Source of the DNA: Salinispora vitiensis
GTDB lineage: Bacteria > Actinomycetota > Actinomycetes > Mycobacteriales > Micromonosporaceae
Direction: 5' to 3'
Length of the DNA: 64,000 bases
NCBI RefSeq assembly: GCF_000378825.1
Contig: NZ_KB900388.1
Location: forward strand, 3,436,426 to 3,500,425
The position numbers and the translations under genes were made by a program. This document shows positions 8,154-17,327 of this stretch, one piece after another. Under the pieces are notes generated by a model. The model searched no databases. It saw nothing but the letters and a program-made list of their open reading frames with translations, and was not told where the DNA came from. The stretch's first letter is position 1, and the number at the start of each line of letters is the position of its first letter.

Positions 8154-9131
8154 ATGAAGGTTGTGCAACGCTTCGGCCCCGGTCATCGCATCCTCGTCAC
8201 CGGCGGGGCGGGCTTCGTCCCCTCCCACCTGGTTGACGCCCTCCTCGCCCGTGGCTGCACGGTCGTGGCGGTGGACAACTTCGTGACCGGCTCCAAGGAG
8301 AACGTCGCCCACCTGGCGGAGACGTCGACCTTCACGCTCGTCGAGGCGGATATCTCCGACGGGCTTCCCGAGCACCACCCCGCCCTCGCCGAACGGTTCG
8401 ACGCCATTCTGCACATGGCGTCGCCGGCCAGCCCCACCGACTTCGAGAAGCTGCCGGTGGAGATCCTCCGGGTCGGCTCGGTCGCCACCCTGCACCTGCT
8501 GGACCGGGCGGTCGCCGACGGTGCCCGGTTCCTGCTGGCCTCCACCTCCGAGGCGTACGGGGACCCGTTGGAGCACCCCCAGCGGGAGACGTACTGGGGC
8601 AACGTCAACCCGATCGGGATCCGGAGCGTCTACGACGAGTCGAAGCGGTTCGGCGAGGCGGCGACGATGGCGTACCACCGGAGCCGGGGGGCCGATGTCG
8701 CCATTGTCCGGATCTTCAACACCTACGGTCCACGGATGCGGCCGGACGACGGCCGGGCGATCCCGACGTTCATCGCCCAGTCCCTGCGCGGCGAGCCGAT
8801 CACCGTGCACGGCACCGGGGATCAGACCCGCTCCATCTGCTACGTCGATGATCTGGTGCGGGGCATCCTGTTGCTGCTGGACTCGACCGAGACCGGGCCG
8901 GTCAACTGCGGGACCGAGCACGAGCTGAGCATGCGTCGACTGGCGGAGTCGATCGTGTCACTCTGCGGGAGCGACTCTGAGGTGACCTATGTCTCTCGGG
9001 CCGCAGATGATCCGAAGATGCGTCGACCGGATCTCACCCGGGCCCGGGAACTCCTCGACTTCGAGCCGGAGGTTACGCCCGAGGAGGGCCTGCGCCGCAC
9101 GATCGCGTACTTCCGCGACCGGCTCGGGTAG
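8154..9131 (+). CDS. NAD-dependent sugar-nucleotide epimerase/decarboxylase (SDR)
   Basis: 325 residues. Extended short-chain dehydrogenase: Rossmann motif GGAGFVPSHL at about 20-29, STSEAYG with the catalytic Ser/Thr region at about 128, and YDESKRFGE with the YxxxK pair at about 160. The VRIFNTYGPRM and PTFIAQSLRGEPITVHG segments resemble UDP-glucuronate decarboxylases and dTDP-glucose dehydratases; the exact substrate is not certain. There is no Shine-Dalgarno sequence before the ATG; TAGGGT lies 7 bases upstream, suggesting leaderless transcription. Position 27 is Pro where most family members have Ile/Gly. Neighbouring cell-wall LCP genes suit a role in glycan precursor supply. Confidence 0.88.
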   Translation: MKVVQRFGPGHRILVTGGAGFVPSHLVDALLARGCTVVAVDNFVTGSKENVAHLAETSTFTLVEADISDGLPEHHPALAERFDAILHMASPASPTDFEKLPVEILRVGSVATLHLLDRAVADGARFLLASTSEAYGDPLEHPQRETYWGNVNPIGIRSVYDESKRFGEAATMAYHRSRGADVAIVRIFNTYGPRMRPDDGRAIPTFIAQSLRGEPITVHGTGDQTRSICYVDDLVRGILLLLDSTETGPVNCGTEHELSMRRLAESIVSLCGSDSEVTYVSRAADDPKMRRPDLTRARELLDFEPEVTPEEGLRRTIAYFRDRLG

Positions 9132-9201
9132 CCGCGCACGGGCACCCGTCGCCGAATCGGGGTGTCACCGGATTACAGCATCCCGACGTACCCTGACTCG
9201 C

Positions 9202-10509
9202 ATGTCAGCGACCACCGCCGCCGCGTACCCGTTCCCGCACCTGAGCCGCAGCTCCGGGCGGGCCCGGGTGCCCGGCCCCACCACCGGACGTGCCCGCCCC
9301 GCACCGGCGGGCTGGCACCCCGCGCCGGCCGGACCGACCGGTGGCGGGCCTCTCGGCCCTGGCGGTCCCGGCCGCTCGGGTGGTCCCGGTGGCCCGGGTG
9401 GCCCCGGTGGCCCGGGTGGCCCCGGTGGCCCGGGTGGCCCCGGTGGCCCGGGTGGCCCGGGTGGCCCGAGTGGTCGCCCCGGTCCGGGCCGTCCGGGCCG
9501 GCGTGGCCCGCGTCCTCGCTGGGGTCGGATCGCACTGGTGACCGGAGTCGCGGTGCTGGTTTGCGCGCTACTCGCCGGCACCGGGGCCTGGTTCTACGCC
9601 CGCGGCCTCGACAACGACCTCGCCCGGACCAACCCGTTCCCGCCGGGGGAAACCGAGGACCGGCCGGTCAAGACGGTTGATGGGGCGCTGAACATCCTCC
9701 TCGTCGGCACGGACTCCCGGGATCCGGACGCGCCGATGGACCAACGCGGCGAGTGGCGCGCCGACACGATCATGGTGATGCACATTCCCAGCAACCACCA
9801 GGAGGCATACCTGGTGTCGATCCCCCGTGACCTGTACGTGCCGATCCCGGAGAGCGCGAGCGCGGGCTGCGACTCGGGGCAGCGGCGGAAGATCAACGCT
9901 GCTTTCGCGTTCGGCGGCCTCCCCTTGGCGGTCCGCACCGTGGAGTGCTTCACCGATGTCCGTCTCGACCATGTCATGGCGATCGACTTCGGCGGGTTCG
10001 AGGAGGTCACGGACGCGCTCGACGGCGTTGATCTCACCGTGGAGAAGACGATCACCTCGATCCACAAGCCCTACCGGACCTTCACCGAGGGCGTCAACCA
10101 CATGGACGGCGCCGAGGCGCTGGACTGGGTCCGGCAGCGCAAGCAGTTCACCCGGGGCGACTTCGACCGGATGCGGCACCAGCAGGAGTTCCTGCGCGCG
10201 CTGATGAACAAGGCGGCCAGCACCGGAACGCTCACCAACCCGATCAAGATGAACGACTTCCTCAAGGCGGTAACCGCCGCGGTCACCGTTGACGAGGACT
10301 TCTCCCTGATCGACATGGCCCTCCAGTTCCGCAGCCTGCGGGGGGAGAATCTGACCTTCATGACCAGCCCGCACAACGGCAGCCAGAACATCAACGGCGA
10401 ATCGGTCGTGGTCTCCGACCGGGAGCAGGCGCTCGCGATGTACCAGGCCATCTCCGCGGACAGCATGGCCGACTGGGTTGCGGCGAACGAGAGCGACGCC
10501 GACAGCTGA
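9202..10509 (+). CDS. LytR-CpsA-Psr (LCP) family glycopolymer transferase
   Basis: 435 residues. A cytoplasmic tail of about 108 residues, very rich in Gly-Gly-Pro repeats (57-90), precedes a membrane helix at about 110-132 and the extracellular LCP domain (ILLVGTDSRD, RADTIMVMHIP, VSIPRDLYVPIP, KINAAFAFGG, DWVRQRKQF). LCP enzymes attach polymers such as teichoic acid or arabinogalactan to peptidoglycan. The ATG at 9202 has TACCCT 7 bases upstream and no ribosome site, so it may be leaderless. A second LCP gene follows. Confidence 0.92.
   Translation: MSATTAAAYPFPHLSRSSGRARVPGPTTGRARPAPAGWHPAPAGPTGGGPLGPGGPGRSGGPGGPGGPGGPGGPGGPGGPGGPGGPGGPSGRPGPGRPGRRGPRPRWGRIALVTGVAVLVCALLAGTGAWFYARGLDNDLARTNPFPPGETEDRPVKTVDGALNILLVGTDSRDPDAPMDQRGEWRADTIMVMHIPSNHQEAYLVSIPRDLYVPIPESASAGCDSGQRRKINAAFAFGGLPLAVRTVECFTDVRLDHVMAIDFGGFEEVTDALDGVDLTVEKTITSIHKPYRTFTEGVNHMDGAEALDWVRQRKQFTRGDFDRMRHQQEFLRALMNKAASTGTLTNPIKMNDFLKAVTAAVTVDEDFSLIDMALQFRSLRGENLTFMTSPHNGSQNINGESVVVSDREQALAMYQAISADSMADWVAANESDADS
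9388..9471 (+). repeat. 18-bp repeat coding for Gly-Gly-Pro tract
   Basis: Three perfect 18-base units (codons GGT GGC CCG GGT GGC CCC) at 9388, 9406 and 9424 followed by degenerate units, all in frame inside the LCP gene. Length changes in whole units would keep the frame. Confidence 0.88.
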
Positions 10510-10639
10510 CCCCACCCGCCGGGGCAGCGCCGCCGACGTAGACCCGACCGGGTTGGGATCCAGCGAACGGACCCGCCAGCGGGGCGCCGAACCGTAGCCT
10601 GATGCGAGGATTACTCACAGACGGTGGCGGGGAGGAACC

Positions 10640-11680
10640 ACGTCCAGGTCGAGGGGTGGACAGGAGCGGGCCGACGCGGGCGTCCGGCGCGGACGGCCAC
10701 GTTGGCCCCGCCTCCTCCTCGGCGTCGGCCTCGCGCTGGTGATCCTGGCCAGCCTCGCGGCCGTCGGCCTCTACCGGCTCGCCCATCGGTACGACCAGAC
10801 AGTGACCCGGGAGAAACTGCTCGACGCGGACGCCCGACGGAGCCGGACCGACCTGGACGGTCCGCTGAACTTCCTGCTCATCGGGACCGACCGCTGGCGG
10901 AGCAGCAGCGCCACCGCCGACCGAAGGTCGGACACCATCCTCATCGTGCACGTCCCGGCCGGCGGGCGGGAGGCGTTCCTGATGTCGGTACCCCGGGACC
11001 TTCGGGTCATCATCCCCGCCGCTCCCGGTTTCGGCGGCGGGGAAGACAAGATCAACGCCGCGTACCAACTCGGCGGTGGCGGAGAGTCCGGCACCCAACT
11101 CCTCTCCGCGACTCTCGCCCAACTCACCGGGATCCGCTTCGACGGCGCCGTCAAGGTCGACTTCTCCGGCTTCCGCGACGTCATCGACCACCTCGGCGGC
11201 GTACGCATCTGCGTCGACACCCAGTTCCGCTCGATCCACACCGACCGGGTGTTCACCCCCGGCTGCCAGGAGATGGACGGCGGTACCGCGCTGGACTTCG
11301 CTCGCCAGCGCTACGACCTGCCCAACGGCGACTACGACCGGCAGGCCCACCAGCAGCAGCTCATCCGGGCGATACTGCAGCGCACCTCCGAGACCTCGAT
11401 CCGAACCAACCCGGTCCGCCTGGACCAGGTGATCCGGGCGGTCGGTAACTCGCTGACGGTGGACACCAACGGCGTACCCCTGGCGGATCTGATTCTCGCG
11501 CTGCGGGACCTGCCGGCGGACTCCCTACGTGGGATCCGGCTGCCGTCCTACCCGCTCACCATCGACGAGGTCTCCTACGTCGTCCTGGAAGAGGGCGGTG
11601 CCGGGATCTTCACCGCGATCCAGAACCAACGGGTGCCGCAGTGGGCCCGGGCCAACCCCCGGTGGGTCACGCAGCTCTGA
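10640..11680 (+). CDS. second LCP family protein, start uncertain (possible ACG start)
   Basis: LCP domain with NFLLIGTDRWR, RSDTILIVHVP, MSVPRDLRVIIP, KINAAYQLGG and DFARQRYDLP. The first GTG in frame is at 10739, but starting there cuts the membrane helix short (about 12 hydrophobic residues left). The frame upstream to a stop at 10595 encodes a basic stretch (RRGRPRWPR) and the missing hydrophobic half (LLLGVGLALV), exactly what an LCP N-terminus needs, yet has no ATG, GTG or TTG. A GGGAGGA ribosome site at 10630-10636 is followed by ACG at 10640, which I propose as a non-standard start; the GTG at 10739 is the conservative alternative. Probably co-functional with the preceding LCP gene. 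Confidence 0.8.
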   Translation, partial: TSRSRGGQERADAGVRRGRPRWPRLLLGVGLALVILASLAAVGLYRLAHRYDQTVTREKLLDADARRSRTDLDGPLNFLLIGTDRWRSSSATADRRSDTILIVHVPAGGREAFLMSVPRDLRVIIPAAPGFGGGEDKINAAYQLGGGGESGTQLLSATLAQLTGIRFDGAVKVDFSGFRDVIDHLGGVRICVDTQFRSIHTDRVFTPGCQEMDGGTALDFARQRYDLPNGDYDRQAHQQQLIRAILQRTSETSIRTNPVRLDQVIRAVGNSLTVDTNGVPLADLILALRDLPADSLRGIRLPSYPLTIDEVSYVVLEEGGAGIFTAIQNQRVPQWARANPRWVTQL

Positions 11681-11728
11681 CCGACCGGCAACACCCACCC
11701 GGAGCGCCCCGCCCCTAAGCTGGAAGCC

Positions 11729-12064
11729 GTGTTCGGACCCCGCGTACCCACCGTGACCGTGACTGATATCAACGACGATGCGTACCTGCTCGATGTCCGC
11801 GAGGACGACGAGTGGCTCGCCGGCCACGCACCCGGCGCCCACCACCTGCCGATGACCCAGCTCCCCACCCGGCTGTCCGAAGTGCCCGACAACCGCGAGG
11901 TGGCCGTCATCTGCCGATCCGGCGGGCGCTCCGCGCAGGTCGTCACCTACCTCCTGCGCAACGGCTGGGAGCAGGTGCGCAATGTCGAGGGCGGGATGGG
12001 TGAGTGGGCCGCCACGGGCCGGCCGGTGGTCGGCGGCGACGGACAGCCGGGCCGAGTCCTGTAG
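11729..12064 (+). CDS. rhodanese-like sulfurtransferase
   Basis: 111 residues, a single rhodanese domain: YLLDVREDDEWLAGHAPGA near residue 19, and the active-site loop CRSGGRS at about 61-67 with the catalytic Cys that carries the persulfide. The tail holds the usual GGMGEWAATGRPV. It transfers sulfur or acts in thiol chemistry; the partner is unknown. The GTG start has TAAGCT 7 bases upstream and no ribosome site, suggesting a leaderless mRNA. It ends 9 bases before the glycerophosphodiesterase gene and is likely co-transcribed with it. Confidence 0.9.
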   Translation: MFGPRVPTVTVTDINDDAYLLDVREDDEWLAGHAPGAHHLPMTQLPTRLSEVPDNREVAVICRSGGRSAQVVTYLLRNGWEQVRNVEGGMGEWAATGRPVVGGDGQPGRVL

Positions 12065-12073
12065 CCGCACGTC

Positions 12074-12865
12074 ATGGCCCACCCCCTGGTCTTCGCCCAC
12101 CGCGGCTCGTCGTACGACCTACCGGAACACACGCTGGCCGCGTACCTACGCGCCCTCGACGAGGGCGCCGACGGGTTGGAGTGCGATGTTCGGCTGACCC
12201 GCGACGGGCACCTCGTCTGCGTACACGACCGTCGCCTGGACCGCACCAGCAACGGGCACGGCCCGGTCAGCACCCGCACGCTCGCCGAGTTGGAGGGGCT
12301 CGACTTCGGGTCCTGGCATCCCGGACCAGCCCGAGCCGACGGCGACGAGGTGCTGGACGAGTCGTACCTGCGGCTGCTCACCCTGGACCGGCTCCTGGAA
12401 GCGACCCGCGCCGCCGGCCGGCCGGTCCGGCTGCTGATCGAAACCAAACACCCGTCCCGGTACGGGCGAAACGTCGAACGCCGGCTCGTCGCGCTACTCG
12501 AACGGCACGGGCTGACCGTGCCGAGGCCCGACCACCCGCTCCAGGTCACCGTCATGTCGTTCTCCCTGCTGGCGGTGCGGCGACTCCGGGCGCTGGCCCC
12601 CGCGCTGCCCGCCGTGCTGCTGTTGGACAGGTTGCCGCGCGGGTTTCGGCTGAGTCGGTTGCCGTTCGGCATCCAGATCGCCGGTCCCGGCCTCGCGCTG
12701 GTGCGTTCCCACCCCACCCTGATCCCCACGCTGCGGGCAGCCGGCAACCAGGTGTACGTCTGGACCGTCAACAAACCCCGCGACCTGGAGCTGGTGCTGG
12801 ACGCCGGGGTGGACGGCATCATCACCGACCGGCCGGCCCCCACCCTCACCCGGCTCCGCGGCTGA
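12074..12865 (+). CDS. glycerophosphodiester phosphodiesterase
   Basis: 263 residues, one GDPD domain of the TIM-barrel type. The metal and substrate motifs are present: FAHRGSSYDLPEHTLAAY (HRG and E near residues 9-20), EGADGLECDVRLTRDGHLVCVHD in pieces (E-x-D and H-D), LLIETKHP, and the closing VWTVNKPRDLELVLDAGVDGIITDRP region. It hydrolyses glycerophosphodiesters to glycerol-3-phosphate and an alcohol. There is no signal peptide, so it acts in the cytosol. It follows the rhodanese gene with a 9-base gap. Confidence 0.92.
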   Translation: MAHPLVFAHRGSSYDLPEHTLAAYLRALDEGADGLECDVRLTRDGHLVCVHDRRLDRTSNGHGPVSTRTLAELEGLDFGSWHPGPARADGDEVLDESYLRLLTLDRLLEATRAAGRPVRLLIETKHPSRYGRNVERRLVALLERHGLTVPRPDHPLQVTVMSFSLLAVRRLRALAPALPAVLLLDRLPRGFRLSRLPFGIQIAGPGLALVRSHPTLIPTLRAAGNQVYVWTVNKPRDLELVLDAGVDGIITDRPAPTLTRLRG

Positions 12866-12918
12866 GCGTGGGACCAACGGGCCTGTCCCGGATCCGGTCG
12901 GCGGGGCACACTCGGGGC

Positions 12919-14376
12919 ATGCCGAGACGCACGGACTTCTCTGCTCTGATCAACGGCCACACCGCGGTGATCGAAATGATCAACGCGGGCGAGGCTGGCG
13001 CGACGGCACTCAACCAGCTCCTCCGGGTGGTCCAGCAGGCGCTGGGGGCCGCCGGGCTGGCCTTCGTCGAGTTCACCTCCACCGGTGGACGGGTGATCGC
13101 CGCCACCGGCACCGTCGAATGGACCCTCGGCCATCCCCTGCCGGCAGACGACCCGGACGCCCGCTGTCTGCTCTCCGGACCCCGAGTCCACCAGCTCGAC
13201 ACGGACCGCCTCAGCGGCCGGCTCGGGACGAAGCTCAACGGCCCGACCGGGTCCCAGATGGTGCTGTCCCGCGCCGAGATCAGCGGGCACACCGTGGGCA
13301 GCCTGCACGCCCTCTACCCCGCCGGCGAGGACCAACCGGGCCCGGACCACCAGTGCGTCATCGCCTACGTCGCCTCCTGCATCGCCCACCTCTACGGCGA
13401 CCAACGCGGCCTGCCGGTGCACGTTGACGGACCGATCGTGGCCGCGCTCGCCGACGGGTTGGCGGTGGTGGACCGCGAGGCCCGCGTCCGACTCTGGAAT
13501 CCCGCCGCCGCCCAGCTCACCGGCCACGCGGTCACCGACGTACTCAGCCGGCCTGTGCCGTTCCCCCTTCCCCCGCCGGGGCAGGCACTCGACCACCGGC
13601 TGCCGGACGGTCGCTGGCTGCGGGTCACCTCGGAAGAGCTGCCGGGGCCCGGAACGCTCCGCGTGGTCACCTTCCGCGATATCACCGACCAGCAGCAGAG
13701 CATCGCCGACCACGACCTCTTCGTCGCGGTGACCAGCCACGAGCTGCGCACCCCGGTGACTGTCATCAAGGGGTACGCGGACACCCTCACCGATCACTGG
13801 GAGGCGCTGAGTGACGCCGACCGGCAGCTGGCCGCCCAGAAGATCGGGCAGCGCGCCAACGAACTGGCCCGCCTCGTCGACCGGCTCCTCTCCTCCACCG
13901 CCGAGGCGGGTTCCGGCGGGGCGCCGCCCGCTCCGTACGACCTGGGCGACGCCCTGCGGGCGGCGGTGACCGAGCTCCCCGCCGAGCTGCGGCGCCGGAT
14001 CACCCTCACCGCGCCGGTCGGCCTGCCCTGGGCGCTCGGTCACCGGGCCAGTCTGGCGACGGTCCTCACTGAGCTGTGTACCAACGCCGGCAAGTACTCA
14101 CCCCCCACCAGTCCGATCACGATCACCGCCGGTACCGACGGCCAGACCGTCTCCGTCCGCGTCACCGACCAGGGCGTCGGCATCCGTCCGGAGCACGTGG
14201 AGCGGGCGTTCGACCAGTACTGGCAGGGCGATTCCGGCGATCGCCATCGCCTCCCCGGAGCCGGGCTCGGCCTCTTTCTCGTCCGCCGCATCGTGGAGCA
14301 ACAAAATGGACGGGTATGTCTCCGGCCGAAGGCCGGTGGCGGTACGGTCGCAGAGGTACGGCTGCCCCACGGGTGA
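12919..14376 (+). CDS. soluble sensor histidine kinase (GAF-PAS-HisKA-HATPase)
   Basis: 485 residues without membrane helices. An N-terminal GAF-like sensor covers about 15-165, a PAS-like domain about 170-265 (DGLAVVDREARVRLWNPAAAQ in part), a HisKA H-box SHELRTPVTVIKGYADTL at about 273-290 with the phosphoacceptor His, and a HATPase_c domain with N-box ELCTNAGKYS, DQGVGI and GAGLGLFLVRRIVE. It autophosphorylates in answer to a cytosolic signal. No response regulator is adjacent, so its partner lies elsewhere. The frame is open far upstream, but family likeness begins only at this ATG. Confidence 0.9.
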   Translation: MPRRTDFSALINGHTAVIEMINAGEAGATALNQLLRVVQQALGAAGLAFVEFTSTGGRVIAATGTVEWTLGHPLPADDPDARCLLSGPRVHQLDTDRLSGRLGTKLNGPTGSQMVLSRAEISGHTVGSLHALYPAGEDQPGPDHQCVIAYVASCIAHLYGDQRGLPVHVDGPIVAALADGLAVVDREARVRLWNPAAAQLTGHAVTDVLSRPVPFPLPPPGQALDHRLPDGRWLRVTSEELPGPGTLRVVTFRDITDQQQSIADHDLFVAVTSHELRTPVTVIKGYADTLTDHWEALSDADRQLAAQKIGQRANELARLVDRLLSSTAEAGSGGAPPAPYDLGDALRAAVTELPAELRRRITLTAPVGLPWALGHRASLATVLTELCTNAGKYSPPTSPITITAGTDGQTVSVRVTDQGVGIRPEHVERAFDQYWQGDSGDRHRLPGAGLGLFLVRRIVEQQNGRVCLRPKAGGGTVAEVRLPHG

Positions 14377-14407
14377 CCAGGGGGGCGGTGGGGGGTGAAG
14401 GGCGACG

Positions 14408-14917
14408 GTGTTGACGGATAGTCCCGAACGGACGTGGTGCGTGGTGGTTCCCCACGACGGGGTGGGAGCCCGGCAGGCGCGGCACTGGCTCGCCAGCGAG
14501 CTGGGCGCCGCCGTACCGCCAGCGCTGCTCGCCGATCTCGTGGCGGTCCTCGCAGAGCTGGTGGGCAACGCCGTACGGCACGCCGACCCACTGCCGGGCG
14601 GGGTGATCCGGGTGGGTTGGCGGCTGCGCCCCACCCCGATGGGCCCACGGATCTGGCTACGGGTGACTGACGGTGGCGCCCCCGTCGAGCCGCGGATCCG
14701 GGCCATCGCTCCCGACGCACCCGATGGCCGTGGCCTGCACATCGTCGCTGGATTGTCCAGCCGCTGGGGGGTTGACCGGGATGGCCTCGGGCAGAGCGTC
14801 TGGGCTGAGTTCGAGCCGTTCGGAAGTCCGGCCGAGCCGATCGGAGAGCAGTCCGAGCCGGCCGGACAGCAGTCCGACCGTAACTCTTTCGACGGACCGG
14901 ATCTGGTGATCGCCTGA
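14408..14917 (+). CDS. small HATPase-domain protein (anti-sigma-factor kinase type)
   Basis: 169 residues, GHKL ATP-binding fold: ELVGNAVRHADPLPGG (N-box), RVTDGGAP (D-x-G-x-P) and GRGLHIVAGLSSRWGV (G-box) in the order seen in RsbW/SpoIIAB-like proteins of actinomycetes. Such proteins bind ATP and may phosphorylate or sequester a regulator; many have unknown partners. The last 40 residues are a Ser/Gln/Glu-rich low-complexity tail. It starts with GTG at 14408, 31 bases after the histidine kinase, and is probably in the same transcript. Confidence 0.8.
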   Translation: MLTDSPERTWCVVVPHDGVGARQARHWLASELGAAVPPALLADLVAVLAELVGNAVRHADPLPGGVIRVGWRLRPTPMGPRIWLRVTDGGAPVEPRIRAIAPDAPDGRGLHIVAGLSSRWGVDRDGLGQSVWAEFEPFGSPAEPIGEQSEPAGQQSDRNSFDGPDLVIA

Positions 14918-14978
14918 CCGGCGGGGCCGGGTGGGTCCGGCCCCCGTCAGCCCACGCGGCCCTCTAGGCTGTCCGACC

Positions 14979-15863
14979 GTGAGCAAGCGTCGAAAGAGCC
15001 AGCGGGCCGCGGACACCACCGGGAAACGGGAGAAGGTGCGGGACATCTTCGTGCCCCGCCCCTTCGAGGGCCTGACCGACGAGCCGGAGTGGATCGCCCT
15101 ACGCGAGCTCGTGCCGGCCGCAACCGCACCACTGCGCCTCGCCCCCGACCTGGTGACCGAGTTCGGTGAGCGGGAGGTCCTGCTGGCCACCGTCCTGCCG
15201 GCGGCGGCACCGGCGATGGTGCAGCCAACCGGTCGGGTCCTGCTCGGCCTCCAGCGGCATCAGCAGTCCGGTGACGTCTCCCGGGACCTGGCCGAGGCGT
15301 TGCTCTGCGCGCTGCGCACCGAGCCGGGCCGCCAGGTCGGCGTGCCGCCGCTGCCCGGCCCGGGGCCCCGGCTACCGGACGTGCTGGTTGACGCTCCACT
15401 GGAGATCACCCTGCACCAGAGCTTCCAGTTCTGGCTCGACCCGGACTCAGCCGACGATCCGACCGTGCAGGCGTCGCTGGAGCGGGCCGATTCCGCGATC
15501 TACCCAACCGTGCGGCTCACCGCGGCCCGCGCCGCCTACTGGTGCCAGGTCCCGGAGAAGGCACACGTCCGGTGGGTGCTCCCCGACGACGAGGACGCCG
15601 CCCTGGACGCGCTGGCCCGCCTCAGCGTGGCCGGCACCCTGACCCTGGGCGCGGAGACGAAGTTCGCCGGAATGTTCCGCGCGCACGGCCGCCTCGTGCC
15701 GGTCTGGGACCTCCCGGAGGAGACCCCGGCCAGCCACTGGGAGCAGCCGGTGGCCGAGTTCGCCGAACGCTACGCGGCGGCCTTGGCAGCCACCGCCCCC
15801 CTGGATGCGGCGGCCCGGCGGGCCCGCCACGGGCTCCTCGGCCGCCAGCTCGCCCTCCGCTGA
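14979..15863 (+). CDS. DUF5926 family protein
   Basis: 294 residues. Starts with a short basic region (VSKRRKSQRAADTTGKREKV) and then a conserved globular body beginning DIFVPRPFEGLTDEPEWIALRELVPAAT. This pattern matches a protein family conserved across actinobacteria and named DUF5926, to the best of my recall; function unknown. No signal peptide or membrane helix. The GTG start has TAGGCT 8 bases upstream and no ribosome site, consistent with a leaderless transcript. A start at 14931 would add residues without family likeness. Confidence 0.75.
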   Translation: MSKRRKSQRAADTTGKREKVRDIFVPRPFEGLTDEPEWIALRELVPAATAPLRLAPDLVTEFGEREVLLATVLPAAAPAMVQPTGRVLLGLQRHQQSGDVSRDLAEALLCALRTEPGRQVGVPPLPGPGPRLPDVLVDAPLEITLHQSFQFWLDPDSADDPTVQASLERADSAIYPTVRLTAARAAYWCQVPEKAHVRWVLPDDEDAALDALARLSVAGTLTLGAETKFAGMFRAHGRLVPVWDLPEETPASHWEQPVAEFAERYAAALAATAPLDAAARRARHGLLGRQLALR

Positions 15864-15946
15864 GTCCACGCGGACGTCGGAGGTGAACGGGCAGCGGGGG
15901 TGCGCGGCCGGTGGAGGTGAGGGGGCAACGGGGGTGCGCGGCCGGC

Positions 15947-17167
15947 TCAGTCTCCCCGGCCGAGGGGGGCGCGGAGTAGCGGGCAGGACATGCACCGGGG
16001 GCCGCCCCGCCCGGAGCCCAGCTCCGAGCCGGCGATCGGGACGACCTCGATACCGGCCCGCTCAAGCTGCGCGTTGGTCTCCGTGTTCCGCTCGTAGCTG
16101 ACGCAGAGCCGGGGCGCCAGAGCGAGGGTGTTGTTGCCGTCGTCCCACTGTTCCCGCTCGGCGGTCACCGGATCCAGGCCGGTGTCGATCACTCGAAGCT
16201 GGTCCAGGTTCATCGCGTCCGCGGCGGCCCGCAGGAACGGCGCCGGTCCTTGCACCCGCGGATCGTCGCCGTCGGCACCGGCGATCACCGTGTACGCGAC
16301 GAGCGTGCTGGCGATGTTCGGGTACATCAGCACCGCATCGGTGTCCACCATCGTGCAGACGGTGTCGAGATGCATGGTGGCCCGCTCCTGGGCGATCGGT
16401 ACGACCAGGATGGTGTGGGCCAGCTCTGCGGCGAAGACCTGGCGGGAAAGGCGCTCGGCACCCGCTGGCGTGGTCCGCTCGCCCACCCCGACCGCCAGTA
16501 CGCCGGGGGCGAGCAGCAGCACGTCCCCACCCTCCAGATGCTCCATCCCCGGGTGGTACGCGAACTCGGTGCCGGCGAAACGTGGATGGTGGCGGTAGAT
16601 GATGTCGGTCAGCGTGCTCTCCCGCCGCCGGGCGGGCATGGCCAGGCTGGTGACGGCGGCCCGACCGCCGATCCAGACCGAGGAGTCGCGGGTGAAGAGC
16701 AGGTTTGGCAGCGGGTCGATGACGAAGTCGTGCCGGTCCATCAGCTGGTAGACCAGGCCCCCGGGGCGCTCCCGGCTGATCCGCAGTTCCTCGTGGGCCA
16801 GACCGGCGATGAGGACACCGGCCAACGTGGCCGGGTCGAGGTAGGCGAGGTGGGCGGCGACCCGGGCGCGTAGCTGGTCGCCGAGCCGGGGCGAGCGCAG
16901 CACCTGCTCGGTCAGCTCGGCCCGCGCGTCGTCGCTGGCGAGGGTCTCGGTGAGCAGCTCTGCCAGGTGCAGCACCTCCACGCCGCGCTCGCGTAGCGCG
17001 GCGGCGAACGCGTCGTGCTCCTCTTGCGCGCGGCTGACCCAGGGGATGGCGTCGAAGAGCAGCGAACCACTGTTGCGGGGGGTGAGCCGGGCAAGCTCGG
17101 GCCCGGGCCGGTGCAGCAGGACCGTACCCAGGTGGCCAACCTCACTGTCCACGTAGTGGCTCACCAT
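15947..17167 (-). CDS. arcA: arginine deiminase
   Basis: 406 residues, full family length. It converts arginine to citrulline and ammonia. Visible family motifs: [26 protein letters not shown], the [11 protein letters not shown] active-site His region, [20 protein letters not shown], and [10 protein letters not shown] with the nucleophilic Cys at 392. No ornithine carbamoyltransferase or carbamate kinase gene is adjacent, unlike classical arcABC operons, so it probably serves pH or nitrogen balance rather than fermentation here. An imperfect palindrome at 17212-17232 lies upstream. Confidence 0.95.
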   Translation of the reverse strand: MVSHYVDSEVGHLGTVLLHRPGPELARLTPRNSGSLLFDAIPWVSRAQEEHDAFAAALRERGVEVLHLAELLTETLASDDARAELTEQVLRSPRLGDQLRARVAAHLAYLDPATLAGVLIAGLAHEELRISRERPGGLVYQLMDRHDFVIDPLPNLLFTRDSSVWIGGRAAVTSLAMPARRRESTLTDIIYRHHPRFAGTEFAYHPGMEHLEGGDVLLLAPGVLAVGVGERTTPAGAERLSRQVFAAELAHTILVVPIAQERATMHLDTVCTMVDTDAVLMYPNIASTLVAYTVIAGADGDDPRVQGPAPFLRAAADAMNLDQLRVIDTGLDPVTAEREQWDDGNNTLALAPRLCVSYERNTETNAQLERAGIEVVPIAGSELGSGRGGPRCMSCPLLRAPLGRGD

Positions 17168-17211
17168 CGCAGCCTAGAGCCTGAGTTCTCGGTATCCGGC
17201 AAAACAACGAT

Positions 17212-17232
17212 GGATGAACACGGCATTCATCC
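17212..17232. promoter_or_regulatory. inverted repeat upstream of arginine deiminase
   Basis: GGATGAA at 17212-17218 and TTCATCC at 17226-17232 pair perfectly around a 7-base spacer, 45-65 bases before the arcA start in a locally AT-richer gap of 160 bases. The TGAA...TTCA core recalls ARG boxes, though the spacing is one base off the consensus I remember, so the link to ArgR is only a guess. Confidence 0.35.
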
Positions 17233-17327
17233 GCACTCACTCCGGCGCTCCAACTTGCCCCCTCCGGGTAGTAGCGACGTAGGGTAGCGGGGACATAACT
17301 TCGAGGGACCTTTTGCCGGAGGTCGCG

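Noticed and set aside
12004..12918. N-terminal extension of the histidine kinase
   Set aside because: Overlaps the phosphodiesterase gene in another frame and shows no domain; likeness begins at ATG 12919.
11947..14043. 698-residue minus-strand open frame
   Set aside because: Lies opposite the well-supported rhodanese, phosphodiesterase and histidine kinase genes and has no family likeness.
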